Positions 13,069 through 27,778 of a stretch of 64,000 nt of DNA are shown one piece after another. The position numbers were made by a program, and so were the translations under genes. A model generated the notes under the pieces. It did no database searches. It saw only the letters and a program-made list of their open reading frames with translations, and was not told the DNA's origin. Source of the DNA: Udeniomyces pyricola. Its lineage: Eukaryota > Basidiomycota > Tremellomycetes > Cystofilobasidiales > Mrakiaceae. Every line of letters starts with the position of its first letter. The first letter of the stretch is position 1. The stretch covers positions 372,001-436,000 of the forward strand of contig BCIK01000006.1 in NCBI GenBank assembly GCA_039545295.1. Direction: 5' to 3'.

Positions 13069-15623
13069 ATGGGTTGGGTTAAATCTGACGGTTCGCCCGG
13101 TAGCATCGCGTTTGACCCGCCTCTGTACCTTCAACGTCAGGTGAGCTCATTCGCTGCGGTCCCTGTCGCACGGAGGGTGTTTCTCTCGGTCCTTGCGTCT
13201 CAAGTGCTGGCAGGCCAGGCTCATTTACTCCCCCCCCCCCCCCCCCCCCTTGGGTACACGGGTTTTTTTTTTCTTTCTTTTTCTTTTTTTTTGCTCTTTC
13301 ACCTTTGCATCTCAATCAGGCTTGGTCATTGAGTGTTCTTCTTGCCGAGCCAGAGTTGAGTTCGGTCTTGGACGTTGGGTGCGGCGAAGGTGCGTGAATG
13401 GCGCCAGCGGCGCGAAAGTCCGATGGATATTGCCACAGTCCGACGTCAACGGCGTTTGAACCGATCTAGTACGATGGGATGGATTGACTTACGTGTGTTG
13501 TCCCTATTTATCCCGTAGGCTCTCTGCTACAAGCTGTAAGTGTCTTTGGCATTCGAAATGAGATGACGAGCACGAAGTTGAAAGGAGACCCCCCCCCCCG
13601 ATAGCAACTGATGTGCTCCTCACATCGTACCCCTTTTCAATTACCCCGGTTGCTGCTATACGCCGAAAAAAAAAATCACCTCAAACTACTCATATCCTGT
13701 GCTATGTCCTCTTATGATTTCCTCTCCTTTCGTTGTGTCTCGTGTTTAGCTATGTTCTCCAAGCTCAACAATTGCGGAGCCTCCTATCCGAGCCTGCCCC
13801 GACGCTTCATCTTCCTCCGGCCCTAGTTCCAACCAGCTCGACAAAAGGCAACTGCATATCCAACGTATAGCCGGGCTCGACATTGATCCCCAGGCCTTGG
13901 CCTCTGCCGCTCGCATGGTCGAGCAAGTCGAGGAGCAAGCCGACGCCCAGCGGAGGTGGACCCAGCTTCGAATCGATCTGTGGGAAGGTGACTTTAGCTT
14001 GTTCAACGAAGAACTCTCGATGGAAGCCATGGTTGGGTTGGAGATTGTCGAGCATCTCTCGGAGGAAGGCTTCAATCGCTTCGGACCTGGTACGTCAACA
14101 TACTCAGTAGGATGAGAGAACAATCCAGAAAGCGGTTGTAGGGGGGGGGGGGGGGAGAAGCCAACATGGATATATTAGCTGATGTGTTTTTGCTTTCCAT
14201 GCCTTTCGAAGTTATCCTTGGCGAGTATCGGTGCATATCTCTCTCTCTTGCTCTTGCTCCCTTCCAAAACCAGCGTTTCGAATCTTCTTCATGACCGTTG
14301 ACCCAGACTAACGGCTTTGTGTGCCTATTTGCTTTATCAGTCCGCGTGTACTCCTCATCACAACCCCAAACTTTGCCTTCAACTCTCGCTTCGACCGTGA
14401 AAAAGAAGATCTCAAAGGATGGAAGGACCCGACGGGTCGAACCGATCGCGTCTTCCGACATGACGACCACAAGGTTTGCATATCCACCCTTCTTTGAGTG
14501 CCCGTCGCGGGTCTACGATGGAGGTAAACGATCCTTGGTTTCGATCGCTAACGATCCCTGCTTCTGCTTGTTGTAGTTCGAGATGACGCCAGACGAGTTT
14601 GAGGCTTGGGTATCCTCGGTAGCCAATGAGTGAGGATTCTCCACATCTTCTAGTTACTCTACGACGTGACACCACTTGGAGGTGGTGAGCTTCTGTTCAC
14701 CTATCATCCTGCCTCGCTTGGCTCACGTATTCGTTCGGTTTTCCATGCTTCTCTGGGCTCCTGCCTTTTTTGGTGTTGTTGCAGATACGGCTACTCGACT
14801 GAGATTGTGCCGATTGGATTCCCTACCGCCGAATCGACGCCTTCCGACAAGACCATTGCCCCTGAAGCCGCTTACGCCACGCACGGTTGCGTCTTTCGAG
14901 TCCTACCGACGCCGCCGCCAGAGGCTGTTCGGTCACCACGTTCTTATCGGGCGACAGTCCTGCCGTTCCTCCGATCGTCGTCGAATCGATTCGGAGCTCA
15001 CAAACATCTTAAAAGGACAATGTTTCATCCTCGGTCATCGGTGGCCGAGGCGAGGAAGATACCCGTTGGACCGAGGGCCGAGGCGGTGAGGCATGTGACG
15101 AGGGATCTCCTGAAGCGGTGGAATCGAGCCGAAGCGTCCATGAGCGATTTGTGGAGCTCGGATGAGTTGGCGGACGCTTGTGGAGGTTCCCAGCGGTTCC
15201 TTGTACAGGTAAGAATTTCGTCTTTGAACGCATCGCCTGTTGTCGATGTTTCAGCAGTCTCATCCATATATGGGGGTCGATCTCGACGCGGTGATGGCTG
15301 ATTGCTTGCTTGTTTTTTTTTTTTCTCCTGCCATTGTCTGTTTTATCTGATTTTCTTCTCTTTGCGTGTCGTTATAACCACGATCCTTAAAGGCACTGGG
15401 AGGCTGGGGTGACGTTTCAAAGCCGACGGCCGATTCGGATCCCTCCTTCGATGAGGCCGAGTGGGAAATCTCCGAGACGGCTGAACTCGCGATCCGATGG
15501 CGTCGGTTCGAGCCGGTCGAGAAGGAGGCGTCGGGAGGCTTTGCTACGAACGGGGAGGGATCGAACGCGAGTCGAGGGGCCGGAGGGGATGAGGATGGTC
15601 AGATCGACGCGGGGGGATGGTGA
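13069..15623 (+). CDS. HEN1: HEN1-type small-RNA 2'-O-methyltransferase
   Basis: The ATG at 13069 gives a 24-codon exon ending FDPPLYLQRQ, followed by an exon with WSLSVLLAEPELSSVLDVGCGEG, the family's PPLY-QR lead-in and SAM-binding motif I. Further exons give the metal-site signature EIVEHL (about 14043), TPNFAFNSRF and FRHDDHKFEMTPDEFEAW (14340-14610), then YGYSTEIVPIGFP (from about 14785). The conserved Glu-x-x-Glu-His and the later His of FRHDDH match the Mg-binding ligands known for plant HEN1. The final exon ends with a stop at 15621-15623. The enzyme methylates the 3'-terminal ribose of small RNAs and so protects them. No dsRNA-binding or La domain precedes the catalytic domain, as in the short animal, bacterial and fungal members. 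The join around 14200-14345 was not fully resolved. Confidence 0.85.
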
Positions 15624-16236
15624 GCATCGATGTCGATCGATGACACATGGATTGATAGGAGACTTTTGTTCGCTTCTGATGATAGAGAGAAATGGTGACG
15701 GTCGTTTCGATATTAGCTCACAGGAACTGTTGACGACTAATATATAAGGAAAACAAGGAAACAAAACCCTATGAAATTGCGTTGCCCCTTATTTCGATGT
15801 GGTGGTCAATTCGATCAGGCCAGTAAGAAACCAAACGCAAACAATGAAAAGGTCTCGACCGCTGTATGAGGAAACTCTCTTTTGCCTCTCTTCTCTGCAC
15901 ACGCATATATCCCGATCTATCACCTGTCTGTCCGTTCCCATCCCATCAACGACCGTCCCGCCCCCCCTTAGTTCCCTAGCCCCTTTCTGGTCTCCCTCTC
16001 CCACCATGTTGCCTCCCAACAGCCATCTTGCCATCATCCCATACTCCCCAGTGTATATCGTTGTTCCGCTCCTAGCTGGCCCTTGACCGCTGTCGCCATC
16101 AACGCCCTCGTCAACCTTTGACTTTCCCACTTGGGTCGTTTTATATTCCTCCTACTTGCCTTGACCATCCTCTCCACATCCCTTGCGTTAACATCCTTCA
16201 AGCTCCCTATCGGTACCGTCGTCCAAAACCTGCAGC
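15624..16236. other. Spacer between HEN1 and the next gene
   Basis: This holds a short 3' flank and then a pyrimidine-rich leader upstream of the ATG at 16237. Open frames on both strands are compositional. No further element was recognised. Confidence 0.45.
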
Positions 16237-18290
16237 ATGGCCTCCCTCTTCGTCCGCAGGCCACAACAGCCTTCCAACTCAACCTTGGCGACTCTCACTC
16301 CACCCGTCCCTACAGCCATCCCGCTTCGCACCAAAAAATCCCTCTCGAACTTGCTCTCGGGTAATCGATCGTCTTCAGTCCAGCAACAGCAACAGCAACA
16401 TAAACAGCAGAGTGCCATCCCCCGACGTCAGCGCCATCCGAGTGGAGTCCATCCCGTTTCCGCTCCGATCGCCGGGCCGAACACCCCTTCTGCATCCTCA
16501 ATCCTACCGAATGTCGCTACGGTTCATCCTTTGCCCGCTCTTCCTCATCGACCGGCTACTTTGCTTCCAACGGCGCCTTCGAGCCCCAAAGCAGGAGGCT
16601 TTGCGTCGAAAGAACCCGGACCGGCCGGTTCTTCTTCCCCACCCGCAGCGAGAACGAGGGAACCGTCAACTGTGCGCCGACTCGTAGCAAAAGTGTTTTC
16701 TTCGCCATCAAGATCGGACGTTGTTCTCCCTCGATCGTCCAAGACTTCCCTTGACATTGGCACTTCCTGGGGCGATGAGGATGACGATGTGGGTTTCCCG
16801 AGCCGATATGAATTGATGGTGCAGCGAACAAGGCTGGAAGCATCGTTCCAGTTCGACACTGACCCTTCCTGCCCGCTCATCTCATGCTGCCCTTCTCTCT
16901 GTTGCTCAGGCCTCTTGTCTACCTTACCTTCCGTACACCTCCTCGGCCTCTGGAGAGACCTTACCACCGGGTATTGCTCTCCCCATCTGGCTGCCTCTAA
17001 ACATCAACAAACCCGGCCTACAAACGACTGCTGCGCCATCCCGCCCTTGTCCGTCCTCTCGCTCTAGTTCCTTTTCGTCCGACGCCTCGGGAACATCCGA
17101 TACGTCGTCGAATGGATTCGACAGTGCCCGATCGTCTACTTCGAGTGCTACGAGTTATGGGACTGGTGGAAGAAGCTCCCCGGTGGATAAAGGGAGCAAT
17201 CATGGGCAAGACAAGTTGATGCTTGAGTTGAGCCACACTCAGGGCATCTCGAGATTCTCCATGTTCTTGGAAGATGAAAGAGGGAACGCATCAGGTGAGT
17301 AAGGAAAGTTGGTTCTCGAGGGAGAGGATGGAAGAGGTGGTCCGGATGATCCCTTTCTTTCTCTGTTTCCATGGGGGCATTCTTCCTTGAACCTTCTTGG
17401 CTTCGATTACGTTCGCTCGAGAGAAGAACAAAAAAGAGAAAGAAAAAAAACGGTAGCTGATCTATCTTTCTCATTCTTTTCTTTTCTTATTTTCTCCACT
17501 GTCGGTTTCCTTGAATTACATCAGCCTATCTTCGACCTGCCCCGCCCATCACGTTTGCCGAAGCGTGTGCCGGCAACGGTGCTGTCGAAGACATCATCTC
17601 TGCCTTTGAGCGCGAATGGGCCAAAGAATGCGCCGAACAATCAATCCATCATCATCCTCTTTCCGCCTCGTGCAACTCAGTGGCTTCCTCCCTGTTTGGA
17701 TCGCCTTCTCTTCGTAAGTATCGTGGTTTCAGAAAGAGCCGCTTCTTTTTTGCTGGAGGGTGGGGGGAGGGGGGGGGGATGGGGTGATTGATGGAACGAA
17801 TGCGTTGCTTTGGAGGAGTTTTCCCTTTATCCAATGGATGAGATTGTTGTTGACCTAACGCTAACTGGGTGATTTCTCTCTCTCTCTTTCTCTTGGAAAA
17901 TTCACAGCGTCTTCTCAATCTATGCCTACGTTTGATAGCCCTAGCCCACATCATTCATTACCGTCTCCCAACCCTCACTATTCTAGCCCTTATCCTTCTC
18001 GACTGCAAACCAACTCTAGCGGTCACCCGACATATCCATCGTCAACTGATTGGGTTCCCTCCGCTGATCATGGGGGAGGAGGAGGGGCCACTCGCTGTGC
18101 CGCTTCATCGACGGCGTCTTTCGCTTCAGACGCGGAGACCGTTAAGGAACTCAAGAAAGCCCGTCGGTCGAACCGAGAAGTCGTCTTTGGAAAATCGTGG
18201 GGCGAAGGAGGAGTCAACTTGGCGGGTTGGTTGCCGGACGCTCATGGGAGTGGATCGAATCGGCAACAACAGCAGCAGCAGCGGAGATGA
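16237..18290 (+). CDS. Low-complexity Ser/Pro/Gln-rich protein, function unknown
   Basis: The gene starts MASLFVRRPQQPSNS at an ATG with a good context. It includes a poly-Gln tract (about 16381-16410), proline- and serine-rich linkers, a basic Ser-rich patch (VRRLVAKVFSSPSRSD) and the segment RYELMVQRTRLEASFQ. Later exons read GETLPPGIALPIWLP (about 16957), FAEACAGNGAVEDIISAFEREW (about 17547) and a C-terminal Ser/Gly region ending NRQQQQQQRR with the stop at 18288-18290. The patches between the linkers look conserved-like, so this is probably a real protein of unknown function, perhaps a signalling or cytoskeletal scaffold. I recognise no family. The join between the first and second exons (about 16780-16915) is uncertain: several 5' sites are possible. 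Confidence 0.55.
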
Positions 18291-19188
18291 AAGAAAAACA
18301 AAATTGATGCAAAACTAAATAAATAAACGACGACGACGACGACGACGCTTGCTTTTAATCGCCCTTTGTTATTTCAAGTCCATATCAGGAGATCCTTTTC
18401 CTATTCTTTATCACATGTATACATCATGCACCTATGCAGTTGTAACTCTTTCGGCTGGTTCCGAGTTCCCTTCTCCCCCCCCCTTTCCCCTTCTTGCCCT
18501 CCTCATGTCCTCCATCTTCCTTCACGCTTCGGACACATTTTGCTTTAATTTCTTCTTCTTCTTTTTTCCTTCTCAATTTGCTTATCCTTGATTTCTTGCT
18601 GGTTCAGCCTGCTCTATCGAATCCCCCCCCCCCCCTCCTTCTCCTTGTTTTCTTTTCCTTCGTCTATCGCTGTTCGTTTTTCTCTCTCTTTTTGTTTTTG
18701 TTTTATGGTCTGGCCGCTCTCTTGATTTTGAATCTTGACATCATCCGTGCAGGTTCAGTTATATATATACATGCATCTACGTTATATATATAGGCAGACG
18801 TCGTCCCCCCCCCCCCCTTTCCCTTGGTCCCTCCTCTTTTCGGCTCCCCTTCGCGCGGTAGTCTATGTATATATGTGCATCCCAAGTTCTGCTTTGCATT
18901 CATCCATTGACGTTCGCTGATGCTCAACGGGCAGTCCGAGTTTGACTAGCTGTCTATATATCAACCGCAGTGTACGGCCATTGAATTGGGCTGTCGTGTG
19001 GTCAGACCACTTTCCGGCTATGTATCAACTTGACTCCTCCCCATCCGTACACCGAGAACCATCATCATCTTCGTCATTGATCATCCACAAAACACATCGG
19101 CATGGCACCGTAGTATCAACATATATAGATGAACATCCGATAGAAAGAAACGGCAAGGGCAGTCAGTCCCTATAATTCGATCATATCG
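18291..19188. other. Convergent 3' flanks between the unknown gene and SIW14-like gene
   Basis: T/C-rich sequence with a (CGA)n microsatellite at 18328-18347, C-runs near 18477, 18626 and 18805, and short TA repeats near 18765 and 18785. The genes on either side point toward each other, so this region should hold both 3' UTRs and terminators. No gene is visible. Confidence 0.5.
18328..18347. repeat. (CGA)n microsatellite
   Basis: About seven trinucleotide units lie directly in the 3' flank of the upstream gene, outside the coding sequence. Confidence 0.9.
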
Positions 19189-22320
<3,132 letters not shown>

Positions 22321-22971
22321 CAGCAGGGATGTGGGACGGTTCAGGCAGACGCCTTGGGTTTAGGCTTAGGCCGGGATGATGGATGGGTACTGGGTGACGA
22401 ACGTCAACGAACGGCCGGATCGACGGAGCTCGACGGAGCTAGGCACGTGAATCAGGGATCTAAGCCCGTTTGTCTATTCATGTGATGTTATGTTATAGAC
22501 GCCTTGATGCATTGAACGGCGTCTTTTGTTTTCCGTTCCTTCTTCAGGTCCACTCTGCGTTGGGTTCACAGTTCGCATGGCGTAACTCAAAACTGACGAA
22601 TATCCATGGCAATATTGTTCATCGATACCCCTGGTCCCAGTCTTCTCGCCAGAGTACCGCCCGCCTCGCGCCTGCTTCTATCGGCACAGGGGTACATCCA
22701 ACAACTCCCAGCACCGGACTTGTCAGCCAGCAGCCCTTTTCAGACAGCAAGCTTGCCCGGCGGGAACTCGCTAACCCAGGTGCCGACAAAGACGATGGCA
22801 GCTGCCAGGCGGGGCATGTGAGATAGGATCAACCAAGGTCGGATGCTTGCTCTGGGTCTGGCTTCATCGCCCTTACCTCCTTTCCCGGTTCCTGAATGAC
22901 CACCCCAGCCATCTTCTCACAGCCTGTCCAGACCGGAATGAGACCTGCTAGCGATCTGAACCACCAGTCGG
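22321..22971. other. Spacer between the SIW14-like and MED22-like genes
   Basis: Both flanking genes are on the minus strand, so this should hold the SIW14-like promoter and the MED22-like 3' end. A 71-codon plus-strand frame (22606-22821) and a possible two-exon minus-strand frame starting at 22912 are both present; neither matches a family I know. The ATG context is fair, but the evidence is too thin to call a gene. Confidence 0.35.
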
Positions 22972-23636
22972 TTAGACCTCGTTGGCGTCTTCTCGCTTTC
23001 CTCGGTCCAACAGCAGTTCGACCTCGACCTTGAGCTCTGCAATCTCCTTCTTGAGAGCTTCTCTCTCGAGGTCCGTCTTAGTGGGCTCATCTAGGGCGGT
23101 CGAAGGGGGAAAGTTGAGCAGAAGAAGGATCTTGAGGTCGTGAGACAGCTTGAGCAGAGCCGTGGAGTTCTTGAGGATCGAAGCGGAGAGCAAGGGAAGG
23201 GAGAGTGAAGAAAGCGTCGAGGCGGTGATGGATGTCGTCGAGTTGACCTGATTGGCGGCGAAGAGAAGATACGATGATGACGAACGCGTCCGAAACAAGG
23301 TTGTTGGATGAAATGTGCTTGGATGTTAGACAAGAGAGCCTGAGTTTGAAGAGGACTAAGGAGAGAAAGGATGTGTGTGTGCGTTTAAACTGGACGAACT
23401 TCGAATGCATTGACGAGCTCGCCGAGTCCATAGGCCATTCCTTCAACCTCGACATCGACACGCTCGTTCCACTCCTTTTCGGCACGTTCGAGGTAATCGT
23501 CCGGATCGATGGGTGGGATGGCTGGATTGGAGCCACCGGCGTTATTGGGACGAAGGAGAGAGGCCGATGGGAGGCCTGAACGAGCGACGTAGTCATTCTT
23601 GATGGGGCGTATGGGGCGAGCGGGAGCAGTGGACAT
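22972..23636 (-). CDS. MED22: Probable Mediator complex subunit 22 (head module)
   Basis: The start is the ATG at 23634-23636. Exon 1 reads a short basic N terminus, a Pro/Asn-rich linker, then ERAEKEWNERVDVEVEGMA. A phase-0 intron of roughly 150 bp follows. Exon 2 is a helical segment, SILKNSTALLKLSHDLKILL, and ends in a charged coiled coil (LKKEIAELKVEVELLLDRG) with the stop at 22972. The arrangement fits the small MED22/Srb6 fold: an N-terminal helix with an 'RVD' motif, then a long helix with a 'LKxLLLLN' pattern. MED22 sits in the Mediator head module that contacts RNA polymerase II. The product is about 145-165 residues, within the family's range. Assignment rests on pattern only, so another small coiled-coil protein remains possible. 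Confidence 0.55.
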
Positions 23637-24324
23637 GTCGATGATGAAGACAGAGTCTATATGGTAGTGGCTGCGAGTAGAGAGCTGGGTAGGAATGGGA
23701 TTGGTGTTGAGGATGGAATGCAGATGTGAAGCAAGCCGATAGTCGATAGAGATCTATGATCTGGCGAAACTGTAACTATATGCAGCCGGTTGAGACTGAA
23801 CGTTATGTACCAGTACCGGCTCCATCCGAAAGAGCAGATCGAACAGGGTAGAGCCAAGTAGAGCGCACTAGAGCGCTGATCACTGACCGCTCATGAGCAG
23901 TAGTATCATCCACTTGGCATACATATATATATATATATATCTGTAATATATAATGATCGCTAAAGTCATTGTAGTACTAGAGTCTACAAGCTAGCTATAG
24001 TACACGTACAAGAGAGCGGTGCGCGCCCAATATCGGGTACGTATATATATTATACGTCCCGGCAGTACTCGCAACGCGTCAGCAGCCACTAACACGTCCA
24101 CGCCAGCTCGATCAGGCCAGCTAGGCCAAACCTCCCCCGTCCGGCCGGAGTCATCGACCTTTTAACTATTACTAGTCACCCCCCGATTATTACTACCCAT
24201 CACCAGCTTGAACCAGTCACTTCATCTACCTTCACTCACTCTTACCACTACATCTGCCCTCCATCCGAACCCCAACTCAGCCTTCCATCCCTTCTCCGCT
24301 CATCGCGCTGGAGGGCCCACACGA
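23637..24324. promoter_or_regulatory. Divergent promoter region with AT repeats
   Basis: This lies between the MED22-like start (minus) and the Ser/Pro-rich gene at 24325 (plus). It contains an (AT)n run at 23921-23940, further TA blocks near 24040, and a pyrimidine-rich leader from about 24190. No consensus operator was recognised. Confidence 0.45.
23921..23940. repeat. (AT)n microsatellite
   Basis: A 20-bp AT dinucleotide run in the divergent intergenic region, followed by a second short TA-rich block. Confidence 0.9.
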
Positions 24325-26865
24325 ATGAGCGAGCCACCGGCTTCCCCCCGATCTTTCCGCAACTATTCCCTCCCCGTCGAGCGAGCCAAATCCGTCTCTG
24401 TCGCTGTCGCTCCGGTCGCTGCTACCCCTCAAGGCAACGACTCAGAGCGGTTTCTTAGAGCTCATAGCCTCGACGCAAGCTTCAGTCGGCCGAGAGAGAC
24501 GTCATCGAGCTCACTCCAGCCGAGCCAGGTGCGTCCAGCTCGATTGCCCGTTTGTTTGGTCTGGATCAGCTAGCCCCTGAGGGAACGCTGTCGTCGCAGC
24601 TGCTGCCCGCGCATATACACCCACTCCCCTCGACATATTTGTCCCTAGCCATGTCATCCAGCCATCATTTTATGCTCAATCTGTCTCGCATAGAGCCCAT
24701 CCCATCGACCTATCCACCCATCATGTGGGCTGCCATGTTTGGGGCTCGTTCGGCCCATTTGATGATCAGCTTACATTGACCCTCAACGCGCTCAGCTTTC
24801 TTCCAATGGACGTCAAGCTCATGACTGACTCATCTGTGTTCCTTGTCCTCTGGATCGCCTTGATTCGTTTGGACTACCCCGCTGATTGTTCGACACGCTC
24901 TCCTCTCTATTCTGCTCAAACCAGCCTGGGACAATACCCACGACGCCGTCGCTGCTGGCCGACGTACCTTCCCCGCCGGCGTTGCCTCCGAGGTCAAAGG
25001 CTCGCCCCTCTCTGTCAGGCGCCACCACGCCTGCATATGCATCCGGAGACGGTGACGACGGTGACAGCCATCATTCTTCGCCTGCGCCCCTACTACACGG
25101 GCCAGCTTCGTCTCTGTCTCGTCGTCCTTCTTCGCCCACGCCTCCCCTGTCAACTCCTCCATCCTCGTCTGTCCCCAACTCGACATCGATCCAGAGTCTT
25201 GCCGAGTCCAAAAGGTCGCGTGGCTCCAACCTCTCCTTCGGCGAAATGGTTCATTTTTCGACCGACCCAAGCGATGACCCGGCCAATTACTACAGCCCCG
25301 TTGATGAAACGTTTGCACATCATGCCAGTAATGTTAGCTTCGACTTGACAGCTCCAGGCTCAGCTCAAGCATGGACAGCTCCATCCGTTCCCTCCTTTCC
25401 CGATCGCTCCATCTCGTCAGAAACAGACGCCCCACGTTCGTCGGTCCGACCGTCGACTACCAGTGTTGCTACCACGCTTGTTGCTCCGCCTACTGCACAT
25501 ATCACGACGACATCGACCTCGACGACCTCGTCTCCATTTACCCCCTCGAGTTGGAAGTTTCCCCTCTTTGGCAGCAGTATTATCACCACTACCACCTCCA
25601 CCGCTTCTACTCCCAGTTCTGCTCCGCCTACTAACATCACCGAGTCTCCTATGATACCGGCTTCAATGGACATTGCCTCTCCTATGACGACCTCGGCTGA
25701 GCTTCCACACACAAGCTACCTCTCTCCAGACATTAACCCGACGGGGCCGGTCCCCAAGAGGCGGGCGAGTTCGGGTGTCTACACCCCTCCGACCTTTCCT
25801 GGACCTGCGGGAAAAGCGCGAAGTCCGTCTCAGGTCATACCAGAGGTAAAATCACCATCCACAGGCGAGCCCGCTCGCATCTCAGTCGACAAGACCAACG
25901 CGGGTCGGAACGGATCCGTCCTTGGACTGGGCTTTGCCTTTTCCGGCCTTGGCTTGGGCTACCCGACTTCTCCGAGCGCAAGCACGCCCATGAGTACGAC
26001 TCAAAGTGTACCGACATCGTCTGCATCATCTCCACCTCCACCCCCACCATCTTCCTTTCTGGCTCGCGGCCGTTCCTGGTTCTCTGGGAGTGCGGCTTCT
26101 CCTACGCTGCAGTCACCATCCTTACTTTCGTCGACCTTACCTACCGCTCCAACCCCGTCGTCCCAATCTTACTACTCCAGCTTTTTATCTCCTCCTCTGT
26201 CCTCGTCGACTACCAACAGCACTTCGTCTAGTCTGACTTCTCCTCCACTGTCGCCTGGCGGAACACTTTCTCCGACTGGGGTCTACACGCCCGCTTCGTT
26301 CTACGCGCAACAACTGGGAGTAGCCCGCTCCCGGTCAAGCACTCTCGACGGTATCAAGACGCCAAGCCTCAGTGGAGCTGGCGTAGCCACGAGTGCGAGA
26401 CCCATGACGCCTCTTACGCCGACGAGTTCTAATATCGTTCGAGCTGGCGCCGCTCAGGCTAGAAAGCCTATCCCCACTGGACCCGATTCACCTAACAAGC
26501 CCAACGGCCCTGCTTCTCCCTCTACCCCCACACAAACGCCCAGTGTCAAGCGGAAGCCTGTGCCGCTCGCCTCGACAAGCCTCGCTACGGAGCCAGCCTC
26601 AATCCCTCTTCCTTCGACTCCCATGGCGGCGGCGACTCCTGCGACCTCATACTTTGCCGCCGATACCTCGATGAGATCGTCTCAGACAACTTCCTCGTCG
26701 CCTTCCAACAGTTCATTCGCGAGCGAGGCCACGACAGCGTCGTTGGGCGAAGAGAAGGAGACTGGACGAGATCTGCTGGGAGAGATGATTGGGATGGGTG
26801 GGGGAAAACGGATGGTGACGCTCGAGGTAGATATGCCCTGTGAGGAGGTCGGTCGGGTCTGGTAA
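24325..26865 (+). CDS. Large Ser/Thr/Pro-rich disordered protein, function unknown
   Basis: Exon 1 (24325-24528) starts MSEPPASPRSFRNYSLPVER. A phase-0 intron joins exon 2 at 24925 (after CAG), which runs unbroken to the stop at 26863-26865, giving roughly 710 residues. The sequence is dominated by Ser, Thr, Pro and Ala with many SP/TP sites, and contains two related motifs, GVYTPPTFPGPAGKARS (about 25770) and GVYTPASFYAQQLGVARS (about 26280). It ends in a short conserved-looking acidic/hydrophobic tail, GKRMVTLEVDMPCEEVGRVW. Such proteins are often phosphorylated scaffold or regulatory proteins; that is inference. An earlier in-frame ATG at 24208 would add 39 residues. I do not recognise the family. 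Confidence 0.6.
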
Positions 26866-27778
26866 AACCATAACGCACCGAGATCAAACAGATGGGGGAG
26901 CTGGGAAGAGGAGGAAAGAGGCTGAACGGTGCTTCTTGCTTTTTTTCTTCTGCTTTTTTTCGTTGCTTCACGTTTTCATCATTTTCTTCTATTCGTGTCT
27001 TGTGCGTTATATCTCTTGGTGTTTTTTTTTTGTCCCTTCGTCTTCTTGTTTTTCTCTTTTTCTCTTTTTTGGTCACCCTGACGTACGTCCTGCTGAAACC
27101 CCCCTTTCTATCGACATTTCTATCGCTTCGCTCATATCCCATCTCACTATCGTCATCGACCTCCTGGGATCACTCCCTATTTTTTCTCATGGATTTCCCT
27201 ACCCTTGCATTAATGCCACATTGCTAGTCATGTTATGGTGTCATTTACGTTGATACCCTCCCCTTCCCTTCCCTGACTGCCTCCAACGTTTGCTGCCCAT
27301 CCATTAATCATGTTGATTCGAGACGAGCTCGTCAGATGCGTGTAAATGACGCTTACGGTACATACTCGAACAACCATATGATCTCCGGCCTCAGAGCTCA
27401 GCGCGTCGCTGAGGCTGTTGTTAGTCGTTAGACGTTCGACGTACGTTAGACGATGATGGAACATCGGACAAGACAATGATCAATGACCGGACACGTGTGC
27501 ACGTTTGTTGACCGGAAAGGTCTCACAATCGCACCTCGCAGTCTCTCGGCCGGTATCATCATGCTGAGCCATTGCAGGGTGAGCGATCGAGAGCTGCGCC
27601 TGGTGTCCCCGTCATCGCTCGATGCCGCATCCACCTCGACGTCCTCTCACCACAACGACCAACATCTCCACTCTATCCACACATCCGCTTACCTAGTCAT
27701 CTCCTAGCCACCTTATCCTTACAGCCTAGTTGTCATCGTCGTCTTTCGTACAAATCCCATCCAGAGATCATTCCCAGC
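26866..27778. other. Intergenic region before the metallophosphatase gene
   Basis: The first 350 bp are a very T-rich 3' flank. The remainder is mixed sequence ending in a CT-rich leader upstream of the ATG at 27779. No gene was recognised. Confidence 0.45.

Noticed and set aside
18328..18347. CRISPR-like or regulatory array
   Set aside because: It is a plain trinucleotide microsatellite; no direct repeats with unique spacers occur anywhere in the window.
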